Source: Streptomyces showdoensis
Lineage (GTDB): Bacteria; Actinomycetota; Actinomycetes; Streptomycetales; Streptomycetaceae
Length of the DNA: 64,000 nt
Assembly: GCF_039535475.1 (NCBI RefSeq)
Contig: NZ_BAAAXG010000028.1
Coordinates: forward strand, 186,001-250,000
Direction: 5' to 3'
Under the pieces are notes generated by a model, which saw only the letters and a list, made by a program, of their open reading frames with translations, searched no databases and was not told the origin of the DNA. Position 1 is the stretch's first letter; the number at the start of each line of letters is the position of its first letter. The translations under genes were made by a program, and so were the position numbers. Positions 41,917-50,483 of the stretch are shown here, piece after piece.

Positions 41917-43300
41917 GCCCCAGGTCTACCACCGTCACCCCCGGCGCCCATCCGGCACCCGTCGGGTCACCCCGGTCCTCCCCCACCGTCCCGACGAGCC
42001 GCAGATGCCCGTTCGCGCAGATCGAGGCGGCCAGCGCGAGCAGTTCGCGCAGTTGCCGCGCGTCCAGTCCACGGTCGAGGCCGTCGGCGAGGACGGTGAG
42101 CGCCCGCATGGCCTCGGGGACCTCCGCGAGGGGGTCCACCGCGAGTACGCCGGGCCCGGTGAGCAGGACCAGCGCGAGGGCGAGGTAGCGCAGTTCGCCC
42201 TCGCCGAGCCGGCCCAGCGGGGTCGCGGCCCGCGCGCCCCGTTCCAGCACGGCCTGCACCGTGCCCTCCGTCGGCTCGCGCAGCCCGAGGGCCGTGACCG
42301 GCCCCTGGCAGCCGGCCCCCGCCATCGCCGCGAGCCGGGCGTGGCGGCGCGGGCACTCGGTGGCGGTGCGGTGCAGCACCTCGGCGAGGTTGCGGCAGTC
42401 CCGCCGCAGCCGGCCCTCGCCGACCGGGACGGGGGCGCGCATCCCCGCGGGCCGAGGGTCGCAGGCGAAGACCGAGCGCAGCCCGACCACCGCCTGCTCC
42501 GCCGCGGCCAGCACCTCGAGCTGCCCCTTGGTCTTGCCCGCGACGCGAAGCGGCAGCAGGGCGGTGCCGAGCAGGTCGTCGGGGAGGGGCGCCCGGGTGA
42601 CGGGCGTGCTGCCGGCGGTGTGCCACTCGGCCTGCACCGTGCTGCGGCCCGGGTCGCGCAGGGCGGTGGTCAGCAGGGTGCGGCCCCGCGAGCTGAGCCG
42701 TTCGCCGACGATCCGCAACCGGGGCTCGGCCTGGACGGCGACGTCGAGGTGGACGGGGCCCGCCGGCCCCTCGACGGTGCAGCCGATCCGGAACCCACGC
42801 CGCCCCTGGGCGTCGGGCCGCGCCCGCTCGGGCACCAGGTCGGCCGCGTCGGGCAGCACCTCGGCGAGCCCGGCCCCCGCACCGAGCCCCGCCAGCACCT
42901 CGTACGCGCGCAGCGCGCTGGACTTCCCGCTGCCGCTCGGCCCCCGCAGCAGGGTCACGGGCCCGAGCGGAAGGACGGTGGCCCGGTGCACCGCGAAGGC
43001 GGACAGCCGCAGCTCGGTGACGACCGGCCGGTGCCGCGCCCGGTCGCCGCCGCCGGGGGCGGGGGCGGGGGCGTGTCCGTCCGGGGCGGGGGCCTGCGGG
43101 GGCAGGGTTGCCGCGCCTCCGCGCGTCCGGGCGCGCCCCTGGGCCGGGACGCTCCGCTCGGCGCCCCCCTGCGCCGGGACGGAACCGCTCCGGTCGCGCG
43201 CGGGGGCGCTCCCGTCTCGGACGGAGCGGCCCCCGTCGCGGACGGGGCCGTGCGGGCGGTCTGACGTGCGGTCGGGGGCGGAGCCGCCGGTGGTGGTCAT
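41903..43300 (-). CDS. ABC/RecF-like AAA ATPase
   Basis: A 465-residue P-loop ATPase. About 90 N-terminal residues are Arg/Gly/Pro-rich and disordered. The nucleotide site follows: Walker A RGPSGSGKSSALRAYEVL, an ABC-like signature LGEGELRYLALALVLL and a weakened Walker B VLAVDPLAEV, in which the usual DE pair is lost. Such SMC/RecF-type proteins are commonly near nucleases or pyrophosphohydrolases, as here with MazG. Biological role unknown. Confidence 0.75.
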   Translation of the reverse strand: MTTTGGSAPDRTSDRPHGPVRDGGRSVRDGSAPARDRSGSVPAQGGAERSVPAQGRARTRGGAATLPPQAPAPDGHAPAPAPGGGDRARHRPVVTELRLSAFAVHRATVLPLGPVTLLRGPSGSGKSSALRAYEVLAGLGAGAGLAEVLPDAADLVPERARPDAQGRRGFRIGCTVEGPAGPVHLDVAVQAEPRLRIVGERLSSRGRTLLTTALRDPGRSTVQAEWHTAGSTPVTRAPLPDDLLGTALLPLRVAGKTKGQLEVLAAAEQAVVGLRSVFACDPRPAGMRAPVPVGEGRLRRDCRNLAEVLHRTATECPRRHARLAAMAGAGCQGPVTALGLREPTEGTVQAVLERGARAATPLGRLGEGELRYLALALVLLTGPGVLAVDPLAEVPEAMRALTVLADGLDRGLDARQLRELLALAASICANGHLRLVGTVGEDRGDPTGAGWAPGVTVVDLGRDRT

Positions 43301-43355
43301 GATCGGACCGTACGCAGCGCTCCGCGTGACGAACCGTTACGGCTGAAGCACCTTC

Positions 43356-43790
43356 CTACGAACGGGGGACCGCGACCCCGCCTCCGGCACCGTCCGCGTA
43401 CTCCGACGCCCCCTCCTCGGCGCCCTCGACCTCCGTGCCGGCGGGCGCGAGCAGGAAGACGTTGCGGTCGACGCGGTGCATGCCGCTGCCGAGGCCGAAG
43501 ACGACGCCGCTGCTGAAGTCGAGGATGCGCTTGGCGACCTCGGTGTCGGCGCTCGTCAGGTCGAGGAGGACCGGGATCTGGGCGATGAGGTACTCGGCGA
43601 CCTCGCGGGCGTCGGCGAAGACCTGGACCCGCAGCACGACCATGCGGCGCTGCTCGGCCGCTCCGTACTGCTCGGGGATGGTGTGGTGGTCGACCCTGGA
43701 CGGCCATTCGTCACGGCCGCGCAGGGGCACGACCTGCGCCAGGCCCTCCCACTGCTCGTCGGTGACGTCGTACCTCTCGTACCTACTCAT
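43356..43790 (-). CDS. SepF-like protein
   Basis: A 144-residue protein with the SepF domain at about residues 50-118 (MVVLRVQVFADAREVAEYLI, then RILDFSSGVVFGLGSGMHRV, then VFLLAP). SepF tethers FtsZ to the membrane. This copy is away from any division cluster and lacks an obvious N-terminal membrane helix, so it is one of the extra SepF-like paralogues known in Streptomyces rather than canonical SepF. It stands as a single gene. Confidence 0.85.
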   Translation of the reverse strand: MSRYERYDVTDEQWEGLAQVVPLRGRDEWPSRVDHHTIPEQYGAAEQRRMVVLRVQVFADAREVAEYLIAQIPVLLDLTSADTEVAKRILDFSSGVVFGLGSGMHRVDRNVFLLAPAGTEVEGAEEGASEYADGAGGGVAVPRS

Positions 43791-44112
43791 GCACCCATCC
43801 TCCCGTTACTCACCCGTTCGGCCCAACAGCGACACGAGCGGACTCGGCTCGCCTCACCCGGGCAGCCCCCACAAGATCACCCCTGGGCGCGCCGTGTCAT
43901 CTCGGACGGACCGGGGACCCGCTTCACGCCACCGCCGCACGGCTTCTCGCCGATCTTGCCGCCGGGACCGGCGGTACGTGTCGATCCGTCACTATCTCGA
44001 CGGGATCGGTTGGTTGCCAGGGCCGGGCGTCCCGGGGTATGAGAGCTCCCACGAGAAAAAAATTCTCCAGAGACTGTTATTTTCCGTGACCGAGCGACTC
44101 CGGAGGGGCATC
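43791..44112. other. Intergenic region upstream of the first TetR gene
   Basis: A 322-nt gap between divergent genes. Its right end is unusually AT-rich for this genome and holds GAGAA-AAAAA-TTCTC (44053-44067) and the ARE-like element at 44057-44085. No gene is supported. Confidence 0.5.
44057..44085. promoter_or_regulatory. ARE-like element upstream of the ScbR-like gene (copy 1)
   Basis: On the minus strand it begins GGAAAATAACAGTCTC. It resembles the element at 52143-52171: both have an A-rich arm, GTCTC, then GG(A)GAA/GGAAAATTT. AT-rich arms around a short core are typical of gamma-butyrolactone-receptor sites. Confidence 0.4.
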
Positions 44113-44697
44113 GTGCCGAAGCAGGAGAGAGCGGTGAGGACGCAGGAACGCTTCCTGGACGCGTCGGCCGAGGAATTCGCCCGGCACGGCTACGCGGGGG
44201 CCAACCTGCAGCGCATATCCGCCCAGGCCGGGATGACCAAGGGCGCGCTGTACGGGCACTTCCCGTCGAAGGACGCCCTCGCCGCCGTGTTCACCTCCGC
44301 CTTCGACGCCGGGTGGCGCGAGCTGTTCCGGAAGGTCGGCGACGCCGATCCGCCCCTCGCGATCCTGCACCGCGTCACGGTCGGCTTCGTCCACCGGATG
44401 CACACGGACCTCCGCTTCCGCGCCGGGCTGCGGCTCGTGTACGAGGAGGCCTCCGCACGGGACACGGCCCCGCAGGCCGTGGCGGACCTGTCGGCCGAAC
44501 TGACCCGGCTCGTCGCCGCCGCCCAGGACCGGGCGGAGCTGGCCGCGACCCACAGCCCCGAGGTCCTCGGCTCGACGTTCCTCTCGCTGATGCTCGGCAT
44601 GTGTTACACCGCGCCGACGGACGCCTCCCCGGCCCACAGCACCCGCCAGGTCTGTCAGATCTGGCAACTTTTGGAGGCCGGCGAGACCGCGGCCTGA
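44113..44697 (+). CDS. ScbR-type TetR-family regulator (first copy)
   Basis: A 194-residue TetR-family protein. The start KQERAVRTQERFLDASAEEF and HTH segment ISAQAGMTKGALYGHFPSKD match the gamma-butyrolactone receptor and pseudo-receptor (ScbR/JadR2) group that controls antibiotic clusters. The C-terminal ligand domain is shorter and more divergent than in true receptors. GTG at 44113 is preferred because GGAGGGG precedes it; a GTG at 44086 is possible. It probably regulates the biosynthetic cluster to the right and itself through the ARE-like element. Confidence 0.8.
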   Translation: MPKQERAVRTQERFLDASAEEFARHGYAGANLQRISAQAGMTKGALYGHFPSKDALAAVFTSAFDAGWRELFRKVGDADPPLAILHRVTVGFVHRMHTDLRFRAGLRLVYEEASARDTAPQAVADLSAELTRLVAAAQDRAELAATHSPEVLGSTFLSLMLGMCYTAPTDASPAHSTRQVCQIWQLLEAGETAA

Positions 44698-45009
44698 GGC
44701 CCGAGAGGTCGGGGGCGGAGGCGCCCACCGGCGATTTCGGGCCGGATCCCGGTCACCGGACGGCGCCCCGGCGGTCGGGGGCGGCAGCGGGCGGGGTTCC
44801 CCACGGGGTGGGGAGCCGCGAGGGCGGGGGCGGGGCTGGACTCGCCGCTCCCGATCGCCCCTCCCGGGAGGCGTCCCCCGATGTGGGAGCGGACCCGCCG
44901 GGCCCAACCCGCCGCGGACGGCGCGCCCTTCGGTTTTCGGCCACCCTCCCGTACGATTCCTTCCCGGCGGTACGAAACGGGGATCAGCGGCCGCGGAAAT
45001 GGGACGGGC
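44698..45009. other. Intergenic region between the two TetR genes
   Basis: A 312-nt gap. It holds a hairpin at 44795-44817 and, near the right end, a direct repeat of GTACGA (44951-44956 and 44970-44975), which could be an operator for the second regulator. Nothing else is recognisable. Confidence 0.45.
44795..44817 (+). terminator. Hairpin after the first TetR gene
   Basis: GGTTCCCCAC-GGG-GTGGGGAGCC forms a 10-bp stem with one G-T wobble about 98 nt past the stop codon. Confidence 0.5.
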
Positions 45010-45753
45010 ATGGCAGCCAACTCGGGCGACATCTTCGGCGTTTCGGCTCCCGCCGCCACCAAGGAGCTGAAGCAGGAGCGGGCGGTACGGACACGGGAGC
45101 GGGTGCTCGCCTCGGCCGCCACCGCCTTCGCCGCCAAGGGGTACCCCGCGGTCACCATCCTGGACGTGGCGCAGTCCGCGGGCATGACCAAGGGCGCGGT
45201 GTACTTCCACTACGAGAACAAGGACGCCCTCGCCGTCGCGGTGACGGAGCTCTTCAACCGGCGGATCGGCGAGATCGCCCGCGCGGTCGAGGAACTGGGG
45301 CTCCCGCCGGTGAGCGCCGTCGCCGAGCTGCTCATCCGCACGGCCGTGGCCTTCCGCGACGAGACCGCACTCCAGGCCGGGGCCCGGCTGCAGTTGGAGC
45401 GGCAGCTGATCGGCGCCCAGATCCCGCTGCCCTACGAGGGCTACACCGACCTCATCACCTCCTGGCTCGCCAAGGAGGTCCCGGCCCGGCCGACGGGAGC
45501 GGCGCCTCCGGGCGGGGACGGCCCCGCCGCGGACCCGGGCGGTCCGGGACGCGCCGACGACGCGACCGCGGCGCTCGCCTCCCCCACCACGCTCGCCACG
45601 GTCCTCGTCTCCGCCTTCTTCGGGGCGCAGCACATCTCGTGGGTCCTCAACAACCGTGCCGACCTCCCGGAACGCACGATCGCGGTGGTGCGGGCGATCA
45701 TCCCGTGCGCCGAGGAGGACATCGAACTCTGCCCGTCCGCACCGCGCGGCTGA
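45010..45753 (+). CDS. ScbR-type TetR-family regulator (second copy)
   Basis: A 247-residue protein. The HTH region (ELKQERAVRTRERVLASAAT, then VAQSAGMTKGAVYFHYENKD) and C-terminus place it in the gamma-butyrolactone receptor/pseudo-receptor group. About 18 extra residues precede the HTH and a Gly/Pro/Ala-rich loop lies at about residues 160-190. The ATG follows GGGACGGG. Two such regulators in tandem with a SARP is the usual control layer of a secondary-metabolite cluster. It converges with the SARP gene, leaving nine bases. Confidence 0.85.
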   Translation: MAANSGDIFGVSAPAATKELKQERAVRTRERVLASAATAFAAKGYPAVTILDVAQSAGMTKGAVYFHYENKDALAVAVTELFNRRIGEIARAVEELGLPPVSAVAELLIRTAVAFRDETALQAGARLQLERQLIGAQIPLPYEGYTDLITSWLAKEVPARPTGAAPPGGDGPAADPGGPGRADDATAALASPTTLATVLVSAFFGAQHISWVLNNRADLPERTIAVVRAIIPCAEEDIELCPSAPRG

Positions 45754-45762
45754 CCCGCCGCG

Positions 45763-48700
45763 TCACGCCCCGCCCACGGGGTCCGGCGGCCAGTCGAGCG
45801 CCTCGCGGACCCGGCGCACGGCGTCGGGCGCGGTGAGCCGTACGCCCTCCTCGAACCCCGCCGCGTACCCGGCCGCGCCCAGCGCCGCCCCGGCCGCGCC
45901 CGCGATCCGGTCCACGTCGCCCCGCTCGGCGGGCGGCAGCGGGGCCCCCACGCCCCGGCGCGCCGCGTCCGCCGCGCCGAGCAGCAGCGCGGCGGACCCG
46001 GCCCCGGCCGCGCCCCCGGCCAGGAGCGCCGCGCCCGCGAGGCCCTCCAGCGAGAGCGCGAGGGCGCGGGGCTCGTCGAGCGAGCGGGCGACGGCCCAGC
46101 CGCGCAGGTGGTGGGCGGTGGCCCCGGGTGCGTCACCCCGGAGTTCGGCGAGGAAGCCCAACTCCGCGAGCAGCAGGTGGTCGCCCGCCGCCGAGGACAC
46201 CTCGGCGTAGCCGTCCCGGATCCGCAGCAGGTGCGCCTCGGCGGCGTCCAGGTCACCGGAGCGGCGGGCACCGAGCGCGAGGCCCATCTCGGAGTGGATC
46301 TCGCCGTACTTGTAGCCCTGTTCGGCGGCGATGCGACGGGCCTGTTCGTGCAGGTCGCGGCCCCGTTCCCAGTCGTGGGCCAGCAGGGCGAGCCGGCCGA
46401 GTCCCGACAGGCGGGCCGACACCTCGGCTTCGAGGCCCAATGCGCGGGCGAGGGCGAGCCCTTCGTGCTGGCGGCGGGCGGCGTCGGCGTAGTCGCCCTT
46501 GATCTCGGCGAGCGCGGCGAGCGGCGAGACGGTCTGCAACTCCCCCCAGCGGTCGCCGAGTTCGCGGAAGAGCGCCGCGCTGCGCAGACCGTCCCGGCCG
46601 AGCCCGGCGAGGTCGCCGCCGGCCATGGCGAGGGTCGCGCGCAGACCGAGCGCGGCGGCGGTGCCCCACTGTTCGTCCGAGGACCCGAAGAGGGCCAGGG
46701 CCCGGGTGTTCAGCGCCTCGCTCCCGACGGGGTCGCCCACGCTGAACAGGCCGTACGCGCAGAGCCACAGGGCCCGGGCCCGGCGCACGGGGTCGGGCAC
46801 GCCGTCGGCGGTCGCGACGGTGCCGTCGAGCGCGCACGCCTCGGCGTGGTCGCCGGTGAGCAGCGCGAAGGCTCCGTGGAGGAGGGCGAGCTCGGGGTCC
46901 GCGTCACCGGGGCTCGCGCCGAGCGCGGCGGCCAGACTGCGCCGCCCCTCGGCGAGGCGCCCGCGCAGCAGCCACCACCAGGCCAGCGCCGTGGCGAGGC
47001 GGACGGCCTCGCCGGGGCCGCGGCCGGCGATCCGGTCGGCGGACAGTCCGACGGCCCGGTGGGTGGCCAGGCCGTCGGCCACCCCGCCGGCCTGGTCGGT
47101 GGCGTGGCCGGCGGGGTGGCCGGCGGCGTGCCCCGGCCCCTCGGGGGCGGCCCGGTCGACCGACGCCCCCCGCGCCCCGCGCCGCACCGCCTCGTCCAGG
47201 GCCGCCCGCAGGTTGCCCGCCTCCGCGTCCAGGCGGGTGAGCCAGGTGCGCTGGCCCGGACCGCGGAGCTGGGGTTCGGCCCGTTCGGCCAGGGCGAGGT
47301 AGTGGCGCAGGTGGCGGTCGCGCACGGCGGCGAGGTCCGCCATCTCGTGCAACCGCTCGGTCGCGTAGGCCGCCACCGACTCCAGGAGGCGGTAGCGGCG
47401 CCCGGTCGGCCCGTCCACGACGACCACCAGGGAGCGGTCGACCAGGCGCGTCACCAGGTCGAGCACCTCGTCGCAGGTCACCCCGTCGCCCGCGCAGGTC
47501 GCCTCCGCCGCCGCCAGGTCGCAGCCGTCGCTGTGCACCGCGAGGCGGCGCAGCACGATGCGCTCCGGGGCGCTCAGCAGCTCCCAGCTCCAGTCGATGA
47601 CGGCCCGCAGCGTCTGCTGGCGGGCGGGCGCGCCGCGCTGCCGGGAGTTCAGCACGCGGAAGCGGTCGCCGAGCCGGGCGGCCAACTCCCGCACCCCCAG
47701 GGCGCGTACCCGGGTCGCCGCGAGTTCGAGGGCCAGCGGGATGCCGTCCAGGCGGCGGCAGATCTCGGCGACGGCCGCGCGGTCGGCCGGGTCGACCTCG
47801 GCCGGGTCGCGCGGGAAGGCGGGGTCGCGGTCGGACGCCCGCTCGCTGAACAGGCGCACCGCGTCGTCCGTGCCCAGCGGCTCCACCGGGAACACCGCCT
47901 CCCCCGCCAGCCCCAGCGGCTCCTGACTGGTGGCGAGGACCCGCAGGCCGGGCGCCGTCCGCAGCAGCAGCTCGGCGAGTTCCACCGCCGCGTCCACCAC
48001 GTGCTCGCAGTTGTCCAGGACCAGCAGGCTGCGGCGGTCCCGCAGCGCCGCCGCGAGCCGGTGCGCGGGCGAGGGCGCGCCCGCCGCGCCCGCGCCCGTC
48101 CCGGGCAGCGCCGCCGGAGCGTCGTCGCGGATGCCGAGGGTGGCGGCGACCACCTGCGCGAGGTCCGCGGCGGTGCCGCCGCGCACGCCGGCGAACTCCA
48201 CGAGCCAGACTCCGTCCGGGAGTTCGCCCCGCTCCGCGCGTCCCGCCTCCTGTGCCGCCGCTGCCACGGCGAGCCGCGTCTTGCCGACGCCGCCGGCCCC
48301 GGTCAGCGTCACCAGGCGGGTGCCGCGCAGCAGCCGGGTCACCTGGGTGACGGCTTCCTCGCGGCCGACGAGGTGGGTCAGGGGGACGGGGAGGTTGGAG
48401 GGGGCACCGGGGCCGCCACCCGTTCCCGTGCCGGTTCCGGGGCCGCCTCCGCTCCCGGCACGGACGCCGCCTTCGCCCGCGCCCTCGCCCGCGCCGTCGG
48501 CTCCGACCGCGCTCCCTGCCCCCGCTCCGGGCACGGTGGTCGATACGGGCCCCCCGCCGGTCCCGCCGGCCACGGAGCCGGGCGCCCCGAGCTCCCGAGC
48601 CCCGAAGTCCGGTGCGCCGAGGTCCCGCACCCCCGGATCCCGCTCCCCCAGGTCCGGCACCCCGAGGTCCGGCACCCCGGCGGTCGACGGGCCGGAGGGC

Positions 48701-49467
48701 GACGCGTCCGGACCGGACTGCCCGGGGGCCCCGAGCCGCGGGTCCTGGCGGAGCACGGCCTGGTGGAGGGCGGTGAGGGCGGGGCCCGGGTCGACGCCGA
48801 GCTCCTCGGCCAGGCGGGTGCGCAGGTCCGTGTACGTGGCCAGGGCGTCGCTCTGGCGGCCGGCGAGGTACAGGGCCCGCATCTGGACCGCGCGGAGGCG
48901 CTCCCGGAGCGGGTGCAGGTCGACGAGGGCGGCGAGTTCGCCGGCGAGGAGCACGTGGTCGCCCGCGAGGAGGCGGGCCTCGGCCTGCTCCTCCAGCACG
49001 GAGAGGCGCTGCTCGGCGAGCCGCTGGGCGGCCGCCCGGACGAACTCCTCGTCGGCGAAGTCGGCGTACGCGGGCCCCCGCCACAGGTCGAGGGCGTCGG
49101 TCAGGAGCGCGGCCCGCCCGCGCGGGTCGCGTACGGTGCGGGCCTCGGCGACCAGGGCGCGGAAGCGGTCCGCGTCCACCTCCTGGGCCGCCCGGTCGAG
49201 CCGGAGCCGGTATCCGGGGGCCTGGTGGACCACGCGGTCGCGGCCGATCGCCCGGCGGAGCTGGGAGACCTTGGCCTGGAGGGCGCCCGTGGGCTTGCCG
49301 GGCGGTTCGTCGCCCCACAGGTCCTGCACGAGGCGGTCGACGGAGACGGCGTCCCCGTCGTGGGCGAGCAGGTCGGCGAGCAGCGCCCGCACCTTGACCT
49401 CGGGGACCGTGACCGCCGCTCCCTCGTCGTCCCACACCACGAGCGGTCCCAGTACCCCAAAGCGCAT
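45763..49467 (-). CDS. Large AfsR/SARP-family regulator with NB-ARC domain
   Basis: A transcription activator of about 1234 residues. In order: an OmpR-type winged helix (MRFGVLGPLVVW to about residue 95, with GALQAKVSQLRRAIGRD), a bacterial transcriptional activator domain (to about 245), a Gly/Pro linker, NB-ARC with P-loop LTGAGGVGKTRLAVAA, and a long TPR-like C-terminus. ATG at 49467 has GGTGG six bases upstream; GTG 49476 is the alternative. SARPs bind 7-bp direct repeats spaced 11 bp, and such a set occurs upstream at 49541-49580. Likely pathway activator of the cluster. Confidence 0.9.
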   Translation of the reverse strand: MRFGVLGPLVVWDDEGAAVTVPEVKVRALLADLLAHDGDAVSVDRLVQDLWGDEPPGKPTGALQAKVSQLRRAIGRDRVVHQAPGYRLRLDRAAQEVDADRFRALVAEARTVRDPRGRAALLTDALDLWRGPAYADFADEEFVRAAAQRLAEQRLSVLEEQAEARLLAGDHVLLAGELAALVDLHPLRERLRAVQMRALYLAGRQSDALATYTDLRTRLAEELGVDPGPALTALHQAVLRQDPRLGAPGQSGPDASPSGPSTAGVPDLGVPDLGERDPGVRDLGAPDFGARELGAPGSVAGGTGGGPVSTTVPGAGAGSAVGADGAGEGAGEGGVRAGSGGGPGTGTGTGGGPGAPSNLPVPLTHLVGREEAVTQVTRLLRGTRLVTLTGAGGVGKTRLAVAAAAQEAGRAERGELPDGVWLVEFAGVRGGTAADLAQVVAATLGIRDDAPAALPGTGAGAAGAPSPAHRLAAALRDRRSLLVLDNCEHVVDAAVELAELLLRTAPGLRVLATSQEPLGLAGEAVFPVEPLGTDDAVRLFSERASDRDPAFPRDPAEVDPADRAAVAEICRRLDGIPLALELAATRVRALGVRELAARLGDRFRVLNSRQRGAPARQQTLRAVIDWSWELLSAPERIVLRRLAVHSDGCDLAAAEATCAGDGVTCDEVLDLVTRLVDRSLVVVVDGPTGRRYRLLESVAAYATERLHEMADLAAVRDRHLRHYLALAERAEPQLRGPGQRTWLTRLDAEAGNLRAALDEAVRRGARGASVDRAAPEGPGHAAGHPAGHATDQAGGVADGLATHRAVGLSADRIAGRGPGEAVRLATALAWWWLLRGRLAEGRRSLAAALGASPGDADPELALLHGAFALLTGDHAEACALDGTVATADGVPDPVRRARALWLCAYGLFSVGDPVGSEALNTRALALFGSSDEQWGTAAALGLRATLAMAGGDLAGLGRDGLRSAALFRELGDRWGELQTVSPLAALAEIKGDYADAARRQHEGLALARALGLEAEVSARLSGLGRLALLAHDWERGRDLHEQARRIAAEQGYKYGEIHSEMGLALGARRSGDLDAAEAHLLRIRDGYAEVSSAAGDHLLLAELGFLAELRGDAPGATAHHLRGWAVARSLDEPRALALSLEGLAGAALLAGGAAGAGSAALLLGAADAARRGVGAPLPPAERGDVDRIAGAAGAALGAAGYAAGFEEGVRLTAPDAVRRVREALDWPPDPVGGA

Positions 49468-49540
49468 GTCGGCCACCGTACCCCGCGAGCACCGCGCGCC
49501 TCCGCCCGCGCGCTCCCCCGCGCACTCCCCCGCGCGCTCC

Positions 49541-49595
49541 CGTCAGCCGACCGTCAGCGCATCCGAAGCGTCCCCGAAGCGGCCGGGCGCACAGT
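49541..49595 (+). promoter_or_regulatory. Candidate SARP-binding repeats and -10 region
   Basis: Four heptamers at exact 11-bp spacing: CGTCAGC (49541, 49552) and CCGAAGC (49563, 49574). A -10-like CACAGT (49590-49595) begins 10 bases after the last repeat. That arrangement matches SARP-activated promoters, here facing the SDR/MFS genes and lying between them and the SARP gene. Confidence 0.5.
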
Positions 49596-49636
49596 CGGGG
49601 AAACGACTCGCCGGGCGGCGGAAAGGAGCGACGGCC

Positions 49637-50194
49637 ATGACCAGGTACGCGGGCAGGAGGGCCGTCGTCGTCGGCCAGGACACCGGCATCGGCCTGGCCA
49701 TCGCCAAGCGGCTCGTGGAGGGCGGCGCGCGCGTGCTGCTGACCGCCCGTACCGCTGCCGACGGCGCCCACGCCCGGACCGAACTGGGCTCCGCCGCCCA
49801 TGTCGTCGAGAGCCCCGACGGCTCCTTCGGCGCGGGCCCTGAGGACATGGGAGGACCGGAGGGCCCGGACCTCCTCTTCGCCGACGCCGTCGCCACCGCC
49901 CGCCCGCTCCTCCCGCTGCTGCGGGACGGCGGCGCCGTGGTGCTCACCGCGCCCGCCCCGTCCCCGGCCGCCGTACGGGAGCTCGCCGCCGAGCTGGCGC
50001 CCCGGGGCATCCGGGTCAACGCGGTGGCCCCGGGCTGTATCGAGGCGGCGCCGGCCGTCGCCTCTCCACTGCCGCCGCTCGGCCGTCTCGGCTCCGCGGA
50101 GGAGGTCGCCCGGGCGGCGCTCTTCCTCGCCACGGACGCGACCTTCACGACCGGCGCCCAACTGCCCGTGGACGGGGGCCTCGGCCCCGCGTAG
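49637..50194 (+). CDS. Shortened SDR-family protein lacking the catalytic Tyr/Lys segment
   Basis: A Rossmann-fold protein of 185 residues related to short-chain dehydrogenases. The nucleotide-binding start (AVVVGQDTGIGLAIAKRLVE) and the end (ELAPRGIRVNAVAPGCIEAA, then FTTGAQLPVDGGLGPA) are typical. The stretch that should hold YxxxK is missing: GGAVVLTAPAPSPAAVRELA joins the two halves directly. Family members are usually about 250 residues. It may be a non-catalytic or regulatory relative. AAAGGAG precedes the ATG. It lies downstream of the candidate SARP repeats. Confidence 0.8.
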   Translation: MTRYAGRRAVVVGQDTGIGLAIAKRLVEGGARVLLTARTAADGAHARTELGSAAHVVESPDGSFGAGPEDMGGPEGPDLLFADAVATARPLLPLLRDGGAVVLTAPAPSPAAVRELAAELAPRGIRVNAVAPGCIEAAPAVASPLPPLGRLGSAEEVARAALFLATDATFTTGAQLPVDGGLGPA

Positions 50195-50300
50195 GCCCCC
50201 CGAGGCCGCCCGGAGGCCGCGCGGAATCCGTCAAGTCCCCAGGTCCCCACGGTGCGACGCCGCTCCCGCGCGGGATCCGCCCGGCCGCCGCACCGAGGCG

Positions 50301-50458
50301 CCACCGCGCGGAACCGTCGCGTGGACCACCGCGCGGAACCGTCGTCGTACCGCCGCCTCACCGAGGCACCGGACCCGGCGCACCCGTCAGCTCCCGTCCC
50401 GGTTCCCGTCCCCGTCCCCGTCCCCTTCCCCGTCCCCGATCCCGATCCCGATCCCACC
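50301..50458. repeat. 19-bp direct repeat and CCCGTC/CCCGAT microsatellite between SDR and MFS genes
   Basis: CCACCGCGCGGAACCGTCG occurs at 50301-50319 and 50326-50344. A run of hexamers follows at about 50393-50458, first CCCGTC-like then CCCGAT three times. The repeats lie in the 289-nt gap; a role in expression is possible but unproven. Confidence 0.7.
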
Positions 50459-50483
50459 CCCTCCCTTCACCGGAGCACACCAG

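Noticed and set aside
43356..43790. Canonical cell-division sepF
   Set aside because: No ftsZ or division cluster adjoins it and the N-terminus lacks the membrane helix, so it is called a SepF-like paralogue only.
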